Assembly: GCA_033032175.1 (NCBI GenBank)
Contig: CM065316.1
Location: 5,116,115 to 5,180,114 of the forward strand
From: Saturnia japonica
Taxonomy: Eukaryota > Arthropoda > Insecta > Lepidoptera > Saturniidae
Direction of reading: 5' to 3'
DNA: 64,000 nt
Below, one piece after another: positions 10,441 to 20,634 of this stretch. Numbering within the stretch: the first letter of the stretch is position 1; each line of letters starts with the position of its first letter. The notes below the pieces were generated by a model that saw only the letters and a list, made by a program, of their open reading frames with translations, was not told the DNA's origin and did not search any database. Made by a program: the position numbers and the translations under genes.

Positions 10441-11159
10441 TCAAAAATTTACACTGCAAAAAATGTATGCATATACCTTCTGGTAGTGTGTACAAATTAT
10501 TAACAACAAAACTTTTATTAAAATTCCTCCGCTGGCGTTAATATAATATTAGAAGCGAATAATTAAATTGATCGATGACCATACTCAGTGGCCTAGGACC
10601 AGTTGTTACACGCAGTTAATGCGTTCAATCTCCCGTTCTGGCCCTAATTAATTTCCATGTGAATATACATGCAGTTATAAAGGGTTTTCTCTCATCAAAA
10701 CTTCGCTATTTATGGTGCAAAAGCAGGGTTCTCGACTTTGTAGACTAATTCGTAGATGTGCAACTTCTCTGTACCACGGTATTTTACCTCTATCTAGTTT
10801 AACCACTTAAAACGTTGTCAAATATTTTATTGTATTTATCTAAAGAATGTTATTTTTACACTATTTTGGGGAGTATTTTATACAATTAGTTTATATTATA
10901 TTATGAAAAGGTATACTGTATTTTGTGAATTGTACATGATTTTAAGTGACTATAATTTAATGTAATAAAATAATACGTATTACAAATATTATGTTAAATT
11001 AAAATTTCAAATTATATTACAATGTTTTAAAATTACTATAAATAGGCTGTGAAGTTCTTATAAAATAAATTAATGTCAGATATACGTCGATAAATCAAAT
11101 AAATAAAAAAACAATATTGTTTCACAAACATTAACATAATAAGAAGAAGGCAGAATAAA
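10441..11159. other. unassigned AT-rich DNA between inverted repeat copies
   Basis: No gene. It is very AT-rich from about 10840 to 11110. It lies between head-to-head copies of the same repeat. Confidence 0.4.
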
Positions 11160-11400
11160 ACGTTGTTTATTTGTAATTTTTATCCGACATAAAAAAAAAG
11201 ACGGAGGTTACTCAATTTTTTTATGAACCGATTTGGATGATTCTTTTTTTGTTTCCCATAACTCAAGAGCGGTCCCATTATAATTTCATTAGCATTTGAC
11301 CTTCAACTTTGAAGATACACCAGGGAACTCATTAAAATCATTGAAGTTGGTATTCTTTTTTTGTTAAAAATTAGCTTGTTTTAAACAAAGCTTGTTATAG
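11160..11400 (+). repeat. 'tatgaaccgatttggatgat' repeat, copy 2
   Basis: Plus-strand copy: 'tttatgaaccgatttggatg', 'accttcaactttgaagatac', 'accagggaactcattaaaat'. It faces the minus copy at 10205-10440. Confidence 0.7.
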
Positions 11401-11715
11401 CTAAAATATATAGAAACTATTTTTGTAACAATTTTTTATACTTAACGTAATATATTTTACAACATTGTCGTAAGCATTTATGTATTTTACAACATTTTTT
11501 TTTGTCTAACAAATATTATATTTTCTTATAGTTTAAGTTTTACACTTTTAGAATTAAGTATTACCTATATTTATAAAGTTATTTACTATTAAGGATCCGA
11601 TGCTAATTAGTTAATCATTCATTTGTATTTATGCCATTAAACAAATAAATCTTTATTCGCGGAATAAAGTTTTACTTATGTTAATTTTAGTTCCACTGTA
11701 TTCGAAATAATATAC

Positions 11716-11910
11716 TGTAGAAGAACTGTTGCAAAGGGAGGAATCCTCCGACCAGACGGGTGTTATGTCTGGCGGGCAGCTGCCCAACGGTTGTAGTCGG
11801 GTTCTTGTATATATACTTAATTGAAGAGTTAATTTCTATTGCGCGATGTAGGATGCGTCGTATGTGGCTCGATAGATATCGCTGTGTGTCGCTATGAAGA
11901 TGTCACTACA
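11716..11910 (+). repeat. left terminal direct repeat (LTR-like)
   Basis: Runs from TGTAGAAGAACTGTTGC to GATGTCACTACA. It contains a TATATATA stretch near 11810 and three consecutive palindromes: GGAGG/CCTCC, CCAGAC/GTCTGG and GGGCAGCTGCCC. Strand is arbitrary. Confidence 0.8.
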
Positions 11911-11992
11911 TCACTCCCCTCCGAGACCGGAGGTCGATAGCAGGTTGAGTCGTCCATACATCATCTAGTGATGCTTGCCGGGCCAGTGGGAT

Positions 11993-12222
11993 GTTCCAGT
12001 GAGTCGGAACCAGATGCCGCATAGTTCACGGTGAGTCGGAACTGTCTGCGGTGATGCCCCAGTGAGTCGGGGTGATGCCCCCAGTGAGTCGGGGTAATTA
12101 ATGCCCCAGTGAGTCGGGGTAATGCCCCAGTGAGTCGGGGTGATGCCCCAGTGAGTCGGGGTGATGCCCCAGTGAGTCGGGGTGATGCTGCAAGAATGCT
12201 CCAGTGAGTCGGAGTGTTGCAG
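11993..12222 (+). repeat. array of nine hairpins around the octamer AGTGAGTC
   Basis: Copies start at 11993 (GTTCC arm), 12023 (AGTTC arm), six CCCC/GGGG copies at 12057, 12079, 12104, 12125, 12146 and 12167, and 12199 (CTCC/GGAG, with an outer CTGCA/TGCAG stem at 12188-12192 and 12218-12222). The spacing in the central part is 21-25 bp. The octamer is constant in eight copies; the second reads GGTGAGTC. The arms differ between copies but stay complementary within each copy. The minus-strand open frame at 11965-12381, encoding repeated ITPTHWG, is a by-product of the 21-bp period. Confidence 0.85.
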
Positions 12223-12503
12223 TGCTGCGTAGTGACTGGCTGCTGCGTCGACCAGGAGAGAAGTGCGTCTCTGCTTGCTGACCGGTCGAAGTGCAGTGTG
12301 CTGTGCCAAGGTCGCTGAGATGGCTGTGGGGTGATGACCAGGAATGCGCGTCCGCTGCATGCTAGTGGTTAGGATACCCAAAGTAGCCGTGGATGCTGGC
12401 TGGCTGTATGACTCGCTGCTCGAAAGCTTGTGGAAGTGATGATAACGTCACGATGTAGCTGTGCGAAGAAGGTTGCGTGTTCAGATCACGTCGGGGAGTC
12501 CAG

Positions 12504-12697
12504 TGTTGAAAAACTGTTGCAAAGGGAGGATCCTCCAACCAGACGGGTGTTATGTCTGGCGGGCAGCTGCCCAATGGTTGTAGTCGGGTTCTTGTATATA
12601 TACTCAATTGAAGAGTTAATTTCTATTGCGCGATGTAGGATGCGTCGTATGTGGCTCGATAGATATCGCTGTGTGTCGCTATGTAGATGTCACTACA
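12504..12697 (+). repeat. right terminal direct repeat (LTR-like)
   Basis: Runs from TGTTGAAAAACTGTTGC to GATGTCACTACA. Palindromes are GGAGGATCCTCC (12525-12536), CCAGAC...GTCTGG (12539-12559) and GGGCAGCTGCCC (12561-12572). The open frame at 12430-12759 merely crosses this repeat. Confidence 0.8.
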
Positions 12698-12759
12698 ATA
12701 CTACACTAGAACAATTCAATGTAGTGATAATAATCTGTATATTAAAAATCTTAAAATAA

Positions 12760-13285
12760 TAAGCTTTTCTAGAACCTTACTACTCTTACCCGTAGACCTA
12801 GTATTAGTACTTAACAAACAAAAACAACAAATCCAACAAACCTAAGCACGTCGAGGATATATTGTTCTGTTGAAGCGTTGCTATGGCTAGTATCCCGATC
12901 CATCAACAGATCAGCTTAATTATATTATATTAATGCATTATCATCGAAATTAATAAGTATTCCTTTCAGTTGAAATGGTTAAGTGGAAATTGTTAAAAAT
13001 TTAATTGCAAGATTTGACCCATTCATACTAACATGGCGAGTTGCTTGTAATGATGTGCCACATCTGCACGTCATTTAATCTTATGTTTAATGTAAAACCA
13101 GACTGGACTGCTATATTGATTTGCATATGCATGTCCTATGATAACGAATGGGGTCGACTCCGCTTCCTATAAGATGCTATGCTTTTAGCATCCGATCTGC
13201 ATATAGATAACACCTGGGGATATCCATGTTAGCCCGATTTGGAGCAATTCATTTTAAAATAGATACATAATTACATGAATAAAAA
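12760..13285. other. unassigned DNA
   Basis: No recognisable gene, RNA or repeat family. Confidence 0.45.
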
Positions 13286-13289
13286 TTTA

Positions 13290-13665
13290 TGTACATATTA
13301 TTGGTTCGAATATATCTATACATATAAAATGCTTTATCCTGAATGACTGACGGATCAACGCATAGCCTAAACCGCTGAACGTAGAGACCTGAAACTTGCA
13401 GGGTGTGTTCTTTGTATGACGTAGGCATCAGATAAGAAAGGATTTTCCGAAATTCTACCCCTAAGGGGGTGAAAAAGGGGGGCGAAGTTTGTATGGGACA
13501 ACGTAATTCCTTGGTCCAATCTACTTCAAATTTTGCATAAACCTTTTCAACAGAATTGATGGAAGACGTATTTCGTATTTTATTGAAATTCATCCCATAA
13601 GGGGTTAAAAAGGGGTAGAAAGTTATTTTGACGGTGATTTGCTTCGAAGTTGATATCAATACTCC
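13290..13665 (+). repeat. Helitron-like repeat ('gactgacggatcaacgca' family)
   Basis: 'gactgacggatcaacgca', 'ctgaaacttgcagggtg', 'tatgacgtaggcatcag' and 'cccctaagggggtgaaaaag' are, in this order, signatures I recognise from abundant lepidopteran Helitron-like repeats. The 'aagggggtgaaa' block occurs twice (about 13470 and 13600). The 136-codon open frame on the opposite strand (13249-13659) is a shadow of this repeat. Confidence 0.75.
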
Positions 13666-13964
13666 TTAGTGTTTTTTATTTAAATTAAATTTTATTTTGA
13701 CACATGTTTGAAAACTCAATCCGATTTTATTCAAAAAAGGTTGAACTTACTTAAAATACTCTTTAAAATTGGAATGTCTCGAAAGTCACTGTACTATATT
13801 AGTACCTCATTTGAAAGTTTCTAAGCTTAAAGAGGTTATGCACTTTTATGACACGGCCTCGTAGGGTCGTTGAGTTCAAAATTTGTAATGGTAAGGACTA
13901 GAACATTGGTTATAAATTACGTATACGAATCATTCCATATTTTAAAAAAACATGTGAAATCTAT

Positions 13965-14985
13965 ACTAAAACTAATAATATAATAAAGCGGAGAAGTTTT
14001 TGTTTGTTTGTTTAAACACGTTAATCTCTGGAACTACTAGTCGGATTCGAAAAATATTTTTTTATATAATAGCCAGACTCACGAGGAATATTATAGATTA
14101 TATAACATTATGCTAGAGTTTCTAGCTAGCCTTAAATATAGATTTTTGTTACGTTAGGCGGAAGTCGAAGCCCTCGCGAACTGTTTTAGCAGCATGCGCC
14201 GGTTTAATGGTCAATGATACGTTAATACAATGTTCTAGAAAAATATTGGTCATTAGTATATATAAAAAAATTCAGCAATAGCATATATCTATCTCTTATA
14301 CATGAGCCACAATAAGGTATTTTGCATTTTTTTTTTTTTTTGTTAAAGATTAAAAATTAATTTATGAGCATTATTTTGAAGCATGGCATATTAATCCTTA
14401 CGAGCAAAAGTTTAATCATAAAGACAATTTAAAATGAAGATAAACTTGGTCTTTTACAGCATGTTATTTGGACGCATAGTTTGAGAGATAATACAAAATT
14501 AAAATAATTCAACACTAGGCTCTCGGGTCTATATCTATTAGTAGTTAGCGGTGCGAATGAGCCGTGCCATGTGACCATCTGGCCGCCCGATAAAAATATT
14601 GTCTCTATTGAAATATTTTAAATCATCAATCAGTTATTTCTTCTAAATTATATGCGGGCTCAATATAACCTTTTTTATTTTAAATAAATTTGTTCTAAAA
14701 TAATGCATTATTTGCTAAGGGTGTTTCTATAAACATGGTATTAATCCTTATCGAAATAAATCCATTATCACAAGTATTTAATTTTGATACAATTGTCTTT
14801 TACATCAATTGATATCAATGAATATGTTAGGTGATATCACAGTTTTAAAATAACTCGGTAGTAAAATTATGAACAATTACCAAGCGCGTATTTTTATGCG
14901 GAATGATGTGGGAGGCGAACGGCACCTTATAATTGTATTATGAGACGTAGGCAAAGTTGCGCGGGTCAGCTAGTTATATATAAAA
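13965..14985 (+). repeat. Helitron-like repeat, ~1 kb
   Basis: Starts with 'taataaagcggagaagtttt', includes 'ctggaactactagtcggatt' and ends 'ttgcgcgggtcagctagtta'. The GC-rich hairpin-poor 3' end followed by CTAGT is typical of lepidopteran Helitron-like repeats. The interior is AT-rich and non-coding. Confidence 0.65.
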
Positions 14986-14989
14986 CTCA

Positions 14990-15535
14990 AAGATGTGTAA
15001 AAAATAGTTTAAATAAGCGTCAAAAATAGTGATAGAACCAAACACGACTAAGGCAAAACTGAATGCCATAAACCAATACTATAAACATATTCATGGTAAA
15101 AACGGCACCTGTCAGCCCACGCTATGGAACACGGCATAGATTCTTGAATATATTTGACTTGAAAACATCAATCAATTGGTTGCTAACGACTAACGAGTAC
15201 GTTTTCTCCTAGCACATATGCATAGGGAAGCAATAATTTAGACATCGGCTTGGTCACTAACTCATAGGCCGGCGACAGGTTGACTCACTCCACACACAAA
15301 TAATAATAACCTACATAGAATGTGCACGCGCTCTAAAGAACCGTATACATAATGTTATTGTAGAATTATTTAAATACTAGCTAGTATCCATCCACATGGC
15401 TGGCTGTTTTTATTTTATTGGAATCTTAAGAAAACATATATAATAGTTTTATTAAAATCCGCAAAGTAAATTTTAATTTCAATCCTTTCTAACATATATG
15501 CATACAAACCCATATAAAGAATTTTGCACTTAAGA
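14990..15535. other. unassigned DNA
   Basis: No recognisable gene, RNA or repeat. Confidence 0.45.
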
Positions 15536-15539
15536 ACCA

Positions 15540-15720
15540 GTCCCCCGCTAGGCTTAACATGTACAAAAGCTGAACCCTTCAAAAAATACTAGTATAGGTA
15601 AAAATGCCCTACCACCGAGCTATGGTTTCATCACGATGTTTTTCTTCACTGAAATCTCTACTCATTATGGAATTCGTTCCCAAGTCGGTCGACGCCAAAA
15701 AGCCATGACACAATCGTTAA
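15540..15720 (-). mobile_element. SINE family 3, rearranged fragment
   Basis: 'gccctaccaccgagctatgg', 'tttcatcacgatgtttttct' and 'gtcggtcgacgcc' match the family in minus orientation. 'ccagtcccccgctaggctta' at the left edge is in plus orientation, so the copy is internally inverted or composed of two insertions. Confidence 0.6.
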
Positions 15721-15794
15721 CGCAAGATCTTGAGCTGCCATGTTGTGGTTTTTATTTTAATTTATGACCTTTCACCTAATATAATTTAATATTG

Positions 15795-16020
15795 ATATAG
15801 TTTTAGATTATAAAGATGGTTATTGTGCACACGTGACGTGAATTAGAAATATAAACTGGAAGCATGCATTTAGAGATGTCACAAAAACTTCCTAAATAGT
15901 TCTAGTTCATCTTGATGGACCCATTTTGAATACTACGAAGGCTTTTAAATACAATTACACTGGCAAGTGCTTTTTGCGGCGCCAAAACAAGAAGTAGAAG
16001 AAGAGCGAGCATCACTTATA
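15795..16020 (+). repeat. 'gttattgtgcacaagtgaag' repeat, copy 1
   Basis: 'ggttattgtgcacacgtgac', then 'gagatgtcacaaaaacttcc' and an AAG-rich end, shared with 44360-44775 and 49310-49600. The class is unknown and it is non-coding. Confidence 0.6.
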
Positions 16021-16311
16021 AATTTTTTTTTCACACTCGTGTTACTATTTAGAATCTAAGTAATAGCACTCTTGGCTATAAAAAAAAGTTATTGGTAAGT
16101 GTGCAGTACATGTAAGTCAGTATGTAAATAATAATCAACGCGAACAAGTCTATGTTAGTGTTTGTGCAGTCTGCACGGATCACTAACTTAAACATGAAAG
16201 TGCGCATTTAAGTGGAAATGAGATGACATGATAGAGAGCTATTCTATCTTTGCAACTGGTGGTCTAAACATGTGCACATCAGCATGTGTATATCAAGTTA
16301 AATTTATGCTG

Positions 16312-16435
16312 GCTAGTATGACAGCGGTGACCGTCGATGGATTATGATCTCTCGGTGGTCGCTGTTGTATTTGGATTGTACTGTGCTTTACCATCAGGAA
16401 CGGTACCGTCAATTTGCCGTGCTACTATTAAAAAA
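16312..16435 (+). mobile_element. CR1/L2-like LINE 3' end
   Basis: 'atgacagcggtgaccgtcga', 'atctctcggtggtcgctgtt', 'gattgtactgtgcttta' and a terminal 'gtgctactattaaaaaaa' match the family 3' end. Confidence 0.75.
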
Positions 16436-16915
16436 AAGAACTCTTCGAACGATAGTAGCTGCCACAGGACAAATGTTTAGTAGCAATCTCTAAATACCAT
16501 TTTTTAAATTCAAATCCTTTGAGCGATTTTAGTTGTCGCAGAACAAAGGTTTCTTAGCAGTCATCGTAGATCATGACTTCATGACGGTAGATTAATAATA
16601 GTGGGATGGTAGACAGTTAGAGAGACAAGGTAATATAGCCCATGATAAAGTCTGGTCAGAGTGCCTTTCATGTCATATTGTCAAAACCCGACAGTATGGA
16701 ACCTTTCGTTATACAACTTGATTACTAGTAACTTCAAATAAAATGCTTAAAATCGACTAGACCAGCGTAAGCCTCAGGGTTAAAGATAATGAAAAAAACT
16801 TTACTTGGGTCTTAGATGATAATAATTATAATAAATACGGTGACACAGTTTCACACAAGCCCATTTAATTCCAAACTAAGCAAATTATTCCTCATGGTAA
16901 CTAAACAGTTGATAC
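16436..16915. other. unassigned DNA
   Basis: No gene recognised. An internal near-duplication ('gcgattttagttgtcgcag' resembling 'gatagtagctgccacag') spans about 16440-16560. Confidence 0.35.
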
Positions 16916-16919
16916 ACGT

Positions 16920-17170
16920 ACTATACATATATATAAACCACGCTATGTCCTACGGCTTCACCCGTGTTAAATTTATTCGGCTAACTCTCCACTGCGGCGT
17001 GGTTCGCCCACGCACCCTTGTAGCCTGTCGTTCATGTTGTAGCTTGACATTCATGTCTACTACACTGTCCCTTAGGGGCATAACTTGAAGTTATATAGTA
17101 TATACTATAGACTCTATAGTCTATAGCCTTCCTTGGTAAATAGGCTATAAAATGTAAAAACATTTTTTTC
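16920..17170 (+). repeat. lepidopteran-type interspersed repeat with stacked palindromes
   Basis: 'cggcttcacccgtgtt' leads to 'ctatagccttccttggtaaa' and 'taggctataaaat'. The last part resembles 63210-63255. It contains a 16-bp perfect palindrome TATAGTATATACTATA (17094-17109) overlapping ACTATAGA-C-TCTATAGT (17104-17120). Confidence 0.55.
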
Positions 17171-18105
17171 TCAAATGACACGGGTAGTTCTAGAGTTTAG
17201 CACGGTCCAACAAACACTTGAGCTTAGTAATATTCCTATATTTCCTTTAATTTCCCTTTTGATTAGAAGAATCGTTTAGAAATGCCACTATTCTCACAAA
17301 TATCGAGTCTTACCATCCAGATATATCTCAGGTCTTAATCATTTCACCAGTGAGACCTAAACAATCACACACCATCGTGAAGATGTTTGAATATATTGTA
17401 TGATAATGTACAGTGTGCATTGGTCTTAAAAACGTGTGTAAACAACAATCAGTGTACACGTTAGAACGGAGCGCACAAATCAACTGCTCGTGCAAGAAAC
17501 TCGAGCTGTACTCGCACGTCTATTCTATAAAGGTACCATAGTGATGACATGTTCTATTAACTTTTAAACATACAATATCATGACAGTCTTATCCATATTA
17601 TTATTTACATAACTAATTAAAAAAGGAAATATTTACCTGATTCTCACATCTTATACTATATATGGAACATACAATAATAAAATTAAAATAATTAAGCCTT
17701 TTATTTACTACAACACAATTACATTAATACTTCTACTAAACTAATAAAACTATTGTATTTTGCTACTAATCTATAAAAAATCTACTTATTTAAAGTGTAC
17801 ATAATTAAATTAATGTACTACTATTTCCTAACCATCGTATTAATCATTTACATACATACAAAAATAAGTTATAAAAAATGATAATTCTAAAAGATACTTA
17901 AATAATAAGGAAACTACACGTGCCGCCACTTCTAAATTTTTTTTTTTTTAATACTCATTGATTATTGACAAAATATAGTCGATTTTTAACATTTTTTCTC
18001 AAATGTACCTACTGTATAATTAATAATCTAATTAGACAAAAAAATACAAGGCGCTCACATTATCTAGGTCTTCTAAATACAAGTTATTGTCATCGGACTA
18101 TTATA
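17171..18105. other. unassigned AT-rich DNA
   Basis: No recognisable gene, RNA or repeat; very AT-rich between 17580 and 18100. Confidence 0.45.
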
Positions 18106-18109
18106 AAGC

Positions 18110-18390
18110 ATTAGTAACCCGCCCCGACTTCGCACGGGTAGCAGAGTATACAGAAATATAACTCTATTGGTTTACACGGCGCACGCCGGTAAAGCTCCCA
18201 GTAGGCATGATTTTTTCCGACATCTTCAACATTCATCATCATATTTTAACTAATTTATAGAAAACCGCAATGAATTATACATTTAAACCTTCCTCATGAA
18301 ACCCGTATGAAAATCTGTTTGGTAGTTTTTGAGTTTATCACGTTGAGACAGATGCGACGGTAGCCTTCATTTCATAATAGATATAGTATG
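18110..18390 (+). repeat. Helitron-like repeat
   Basis: 'ccgccccgacttcgcacggg' begins the copy. 'aaaccttcctcatgaaaccc' and 'gtttggtagtttttgag' follow in the order I associate with a common lepidopteran Helitron-like repeat whose 5' end is 'cccgc..cgcacgggt'. Confidence 0.65.
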
Positions 18391-18890
18391 ATAAAACAAA
18401 AATGAATATTTCATATATAAATTATTGAATAATATTTAATAAATATACGTATTTGTAGAAAATTTGCTGTGAGTTATTGACTTATACTTATAGTACCTTA
18501 TTAACACTGTTATGATAATTTTGTGTAGTGTTATCGGAACGTGCGAGTTACTTACGCAAGTAACTTGCACCGCGTAAACATAATCCAAGTATACTAGCTG
18601 TCCCTTGGAATAAAATCAACATCATAGTTAATATGTTTATCTCTTGCAGGTACCTAATTAGATCACACACATAGACAAATATTCTTGTGAGGTTCATATT
18701 TCATTTCCTTCCAACAGTAGAGATCCGTTGTCCTGTTTTGAATTATATACTTAATTTCTTAGCAATAACAGTTACAATAAAACACCATACCGTTTTACTT
18801 TTAGACGGAAATATTCAATTATGAATGATTTACAAAATCGAGTAATTTCAATGATGAGTGATCATTCATAATCGAGCCCTTTAAGTATAC
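18391..18890. other. unassigned DNA
   Basis: No gene recognised. 'tcattcataatcgagcc' near 18862 is the reverse complement of the start of the adjacent MITE and may be part of an older copy. Confidence 0.35.
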
Positions 18891-18891
18891 T

Positions 18892-19114
18892 CAGAGGTGG
18901 GCGATTATGAATGACGACTGAATTGAGATATGTACGTATTAAACGTGTGAAACTAAAAAATAGTTTGTTCAGTCGTTACAAGAACACATATTACCACTTA
19001 GTAGTAGCTACTAATATTAGTAACTTAGCATTAGTAATTACTAATGGCTATAACCGAGATATCTTCTTAATCGAATGATTACATTAGTATATCTCATAAT
19101 CGCCTACCGCTTTT
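18892..19114. mobile_element. hAT-like MITE
   Basis: The left end CAGAGGTGGGCGATTATGA is an inverted match, with a few differences, of the right end 'cataatcgcctaccgctttt'. CAGAGGTGGGC is a typical hAT terminus. I cannot see an 8-bp target duplication. The interior is AT-rich and non-coding. Confidence 0.6.
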
Positions 19115-19267
19115 CTAGAGATTATCACGTTCACGCAAACAACAAAATACTGATACACGTAAAATCACTATAATATAATCGCTGAGTTTTTTCACATTAT
19201 CCATACGGTTACGTTGTGTATTTTGTGTTACTCCGTGTTGATTGCTGCCCAGCTGTCAAATATCAAA

Positions 19268-19354
19268 ATGCCGAAAAAATCTGTTCTGAAAAGACAGGCG
19301 AGAGAACAGGTGATCAAGATTCGTAATTACTTTGAAGATTCCTTAAGTTTTTGA
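19268..19354 (+). CDS. 28-codon ORF, possible transposase N-terminal exon
   Basis: A short basic ORF starts at an ATG in a good context (aaaATGcc) and reads MPKKSVLKRQAREQVIKIRN, then YFEDSLSF and TGA. The 'MPK..VL.RQARE.V..I..YF' pattern resembles the start of IS630/Tc1-related DDE transposase-like proteins that are repeated in moth genomes. That is recollection of a pattern, not a search. A possible 5' splice site (AACAG|GTGATC) lies inside after codon 14, so the real exon could end there. An AATAAA-rich stretch follows immediately. No other transposase part is visible, so if real this is a fragment. It may equally be chance. Confidence 0.25.
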   Translation: MPKKSVLKRQAREQVIKIRNYFEDSLSF

Positions 19355-20115
19355 TTAAAATAAATAAATAAAGATTACCTGTCGTTATAATTATTTCGTT
19401 TCTTTGTCGAGTACCTACCTATCTATACCAACTTATTTTAAAACAGCTTCGAAAATTTTGAAGAAGTTGGCATTATCAATCGAGATTTAATACGTGTAAC
19501 ATCTTGTAATGGAATATAATATTAGTTAATAAATTTGTACAAAAGTGTCCGGCAGTAGTTTAGTTACTTACATTTTGTAAAAAAATATCGGGTCTATTAT
19601 CGTGTTACGTTTATCGATATAGCTCCATCCCTATCAGTTTCTCCGACTCTGGTATATAACCTTGTAGTGTGTAAACGTCATATTTTTTATAAAATAATGC
19701 ATAAATAATATAAAAAAGACGCTCGTTCAAGTTTTCACAGGAGCTGTCATCGAGAAAATAAAGAAATGGAAATGGTATATATATTTTACAATTTCTCTGT
19801 CATGTCGGAGTTGAATAGAAAGAGAGAGATATAAGCTGGTGCTGTCTCATCGTCCTCAACAATACTGTTTCCCCAACATATCCTATTTACATTATAAATA
19901 GACGATAATATTTTATGGGTTTGAAATTCAATATAAAATCTCTAAATCCGCTCATCTAATCAGCATTTCAAAGCCTCGACGTTGATCCATATAAATAATG
20001 CGCATTCGTTAACAAAACACACAGATAGACATGCATGCTGGCTTAACCTACCGTTATGACGGTGAGACTTATTAATTGAAGTTAAATTGAATGGTTTCTA
20101 CCAGAATATTATTTA
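19355..20115. other. unassigned DNA
   Basis: No recognisable gene, RNA or repeat family. Confidence 0.4.
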
Positions 20116-20121
20116 TGTAAA

Positions 20122-20330
20122 TTATTTTATTTGTGTATCGAGTCTCAGTGGTAACCTGTACGGACACCGCGTCAATTGATGAGAGTTCGAATCCTTGGAA
20201 TGAACCCGAGCTTTCGCTAAGGGACAACATCGTGATGAAAAGTTAGCATAATGGTACGGTACTTTCCAGAGTCCGCCTGTCGCCAAGCGCCTATAAGTGT
20301 GTTCCGGCCTTTGTACATGAGATACTTGCA
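20122..20330 (+). mobile_element. tRNA-derived SINE family 3, 5' part
   Basis: The head has an A-box-like 'tctcagtggtaacctgtacg' and a B box 'gagttcgaatcctt', with 'cgcgtcaattgatgag' between them. The body 'gagctttcgctaagggacaa', 'catcgtgatgaaa' and 'gtgtgttccggcc' follows. The minus-strand open frame here is a shadow. Confidence 0.75.
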
Positions 20331-20518
20331 CATAATAGTGTGTGATAAAAAATTACTCAAGCGTAAGCAACTCACACTCGTGTATTATTTATACGCAAAA
20401 TACTTGCACATACAAACTTCTTAAATATGCAGTTGCGAATTCAAACGGATAGTCTCGTTGTTTTAATTCACGTAGTTCGTGAATAAAACCTCTTTGGAAT
20501 ATAATCCATTTTATCAAC

Positions 20519-20534
20519 CAAGTGACGTCACTTG
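20519..20534. promoter_or_regulatory. 16-bp perfect palindrome with CRE core
   Basis: CAAGTGACGTCACTTG is a perfect palindrome centred on TGACGTCA, the CREB/ATF consensus. About one 16-bp palindrome is expected by chance in a window this size, so function is only possible. Confidence 0.3.
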
Positions 20535-20634
20535 TAGAAATCGGCTGAGGATTTATTTTAATCGCATTATAATATTAATAAATTAAATCTGAGCCACCTT
20601 GCTCGTGTTATTACGGATAGTTCGCGCGTGCTCC

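Larger units (their letters stand above)
11716..12697. mobile_element. compact terminal-direct-repeat (TRIM-like) retroelement, 982 bp
   Basis: Two nearly identical direct repeats of 195 bp (11716-11910) and 194 bp (12504-12697) begin TGT and end ACA. The copies differ by about six substitutions and one indel. The element is flanked by ATAC on both sides (11712-11715 and 12698-12701), a 4-bp target duplication. This is the structure of an LTR retroelement. The 593-bp interior has no gag, protease or reverse transcriptase, so it would be a non-autonomous miniature (TRIM) element. I see no canonical primer-binding site beginning TGG after the left repeat and only a weak purine run before the right one. 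The interior carries the hairpin array at 11993-12222. A recombined or deleted larger LTR element is the alternative. Confidence 0.8.

Noticed and set aside
11993..12222. CRISPR-like regular repeats
   Set aside because: Period is only ~21 bp with no unique spacers, in eukaryotic DNA; not a CRISPR array.
11965..12381. 138-codon minus-strand frame with repeated ITPTHWG
   Set aside because: Created by the 21-bp period of the hairpin array; unit spacings of 22 and 25 bp would shift the frame and there is no family resemblance.
13249..13659. 136-codon minus-strand frame
   Set aside because: Antisense of a Helitron-like repeat; no domain resemblance.
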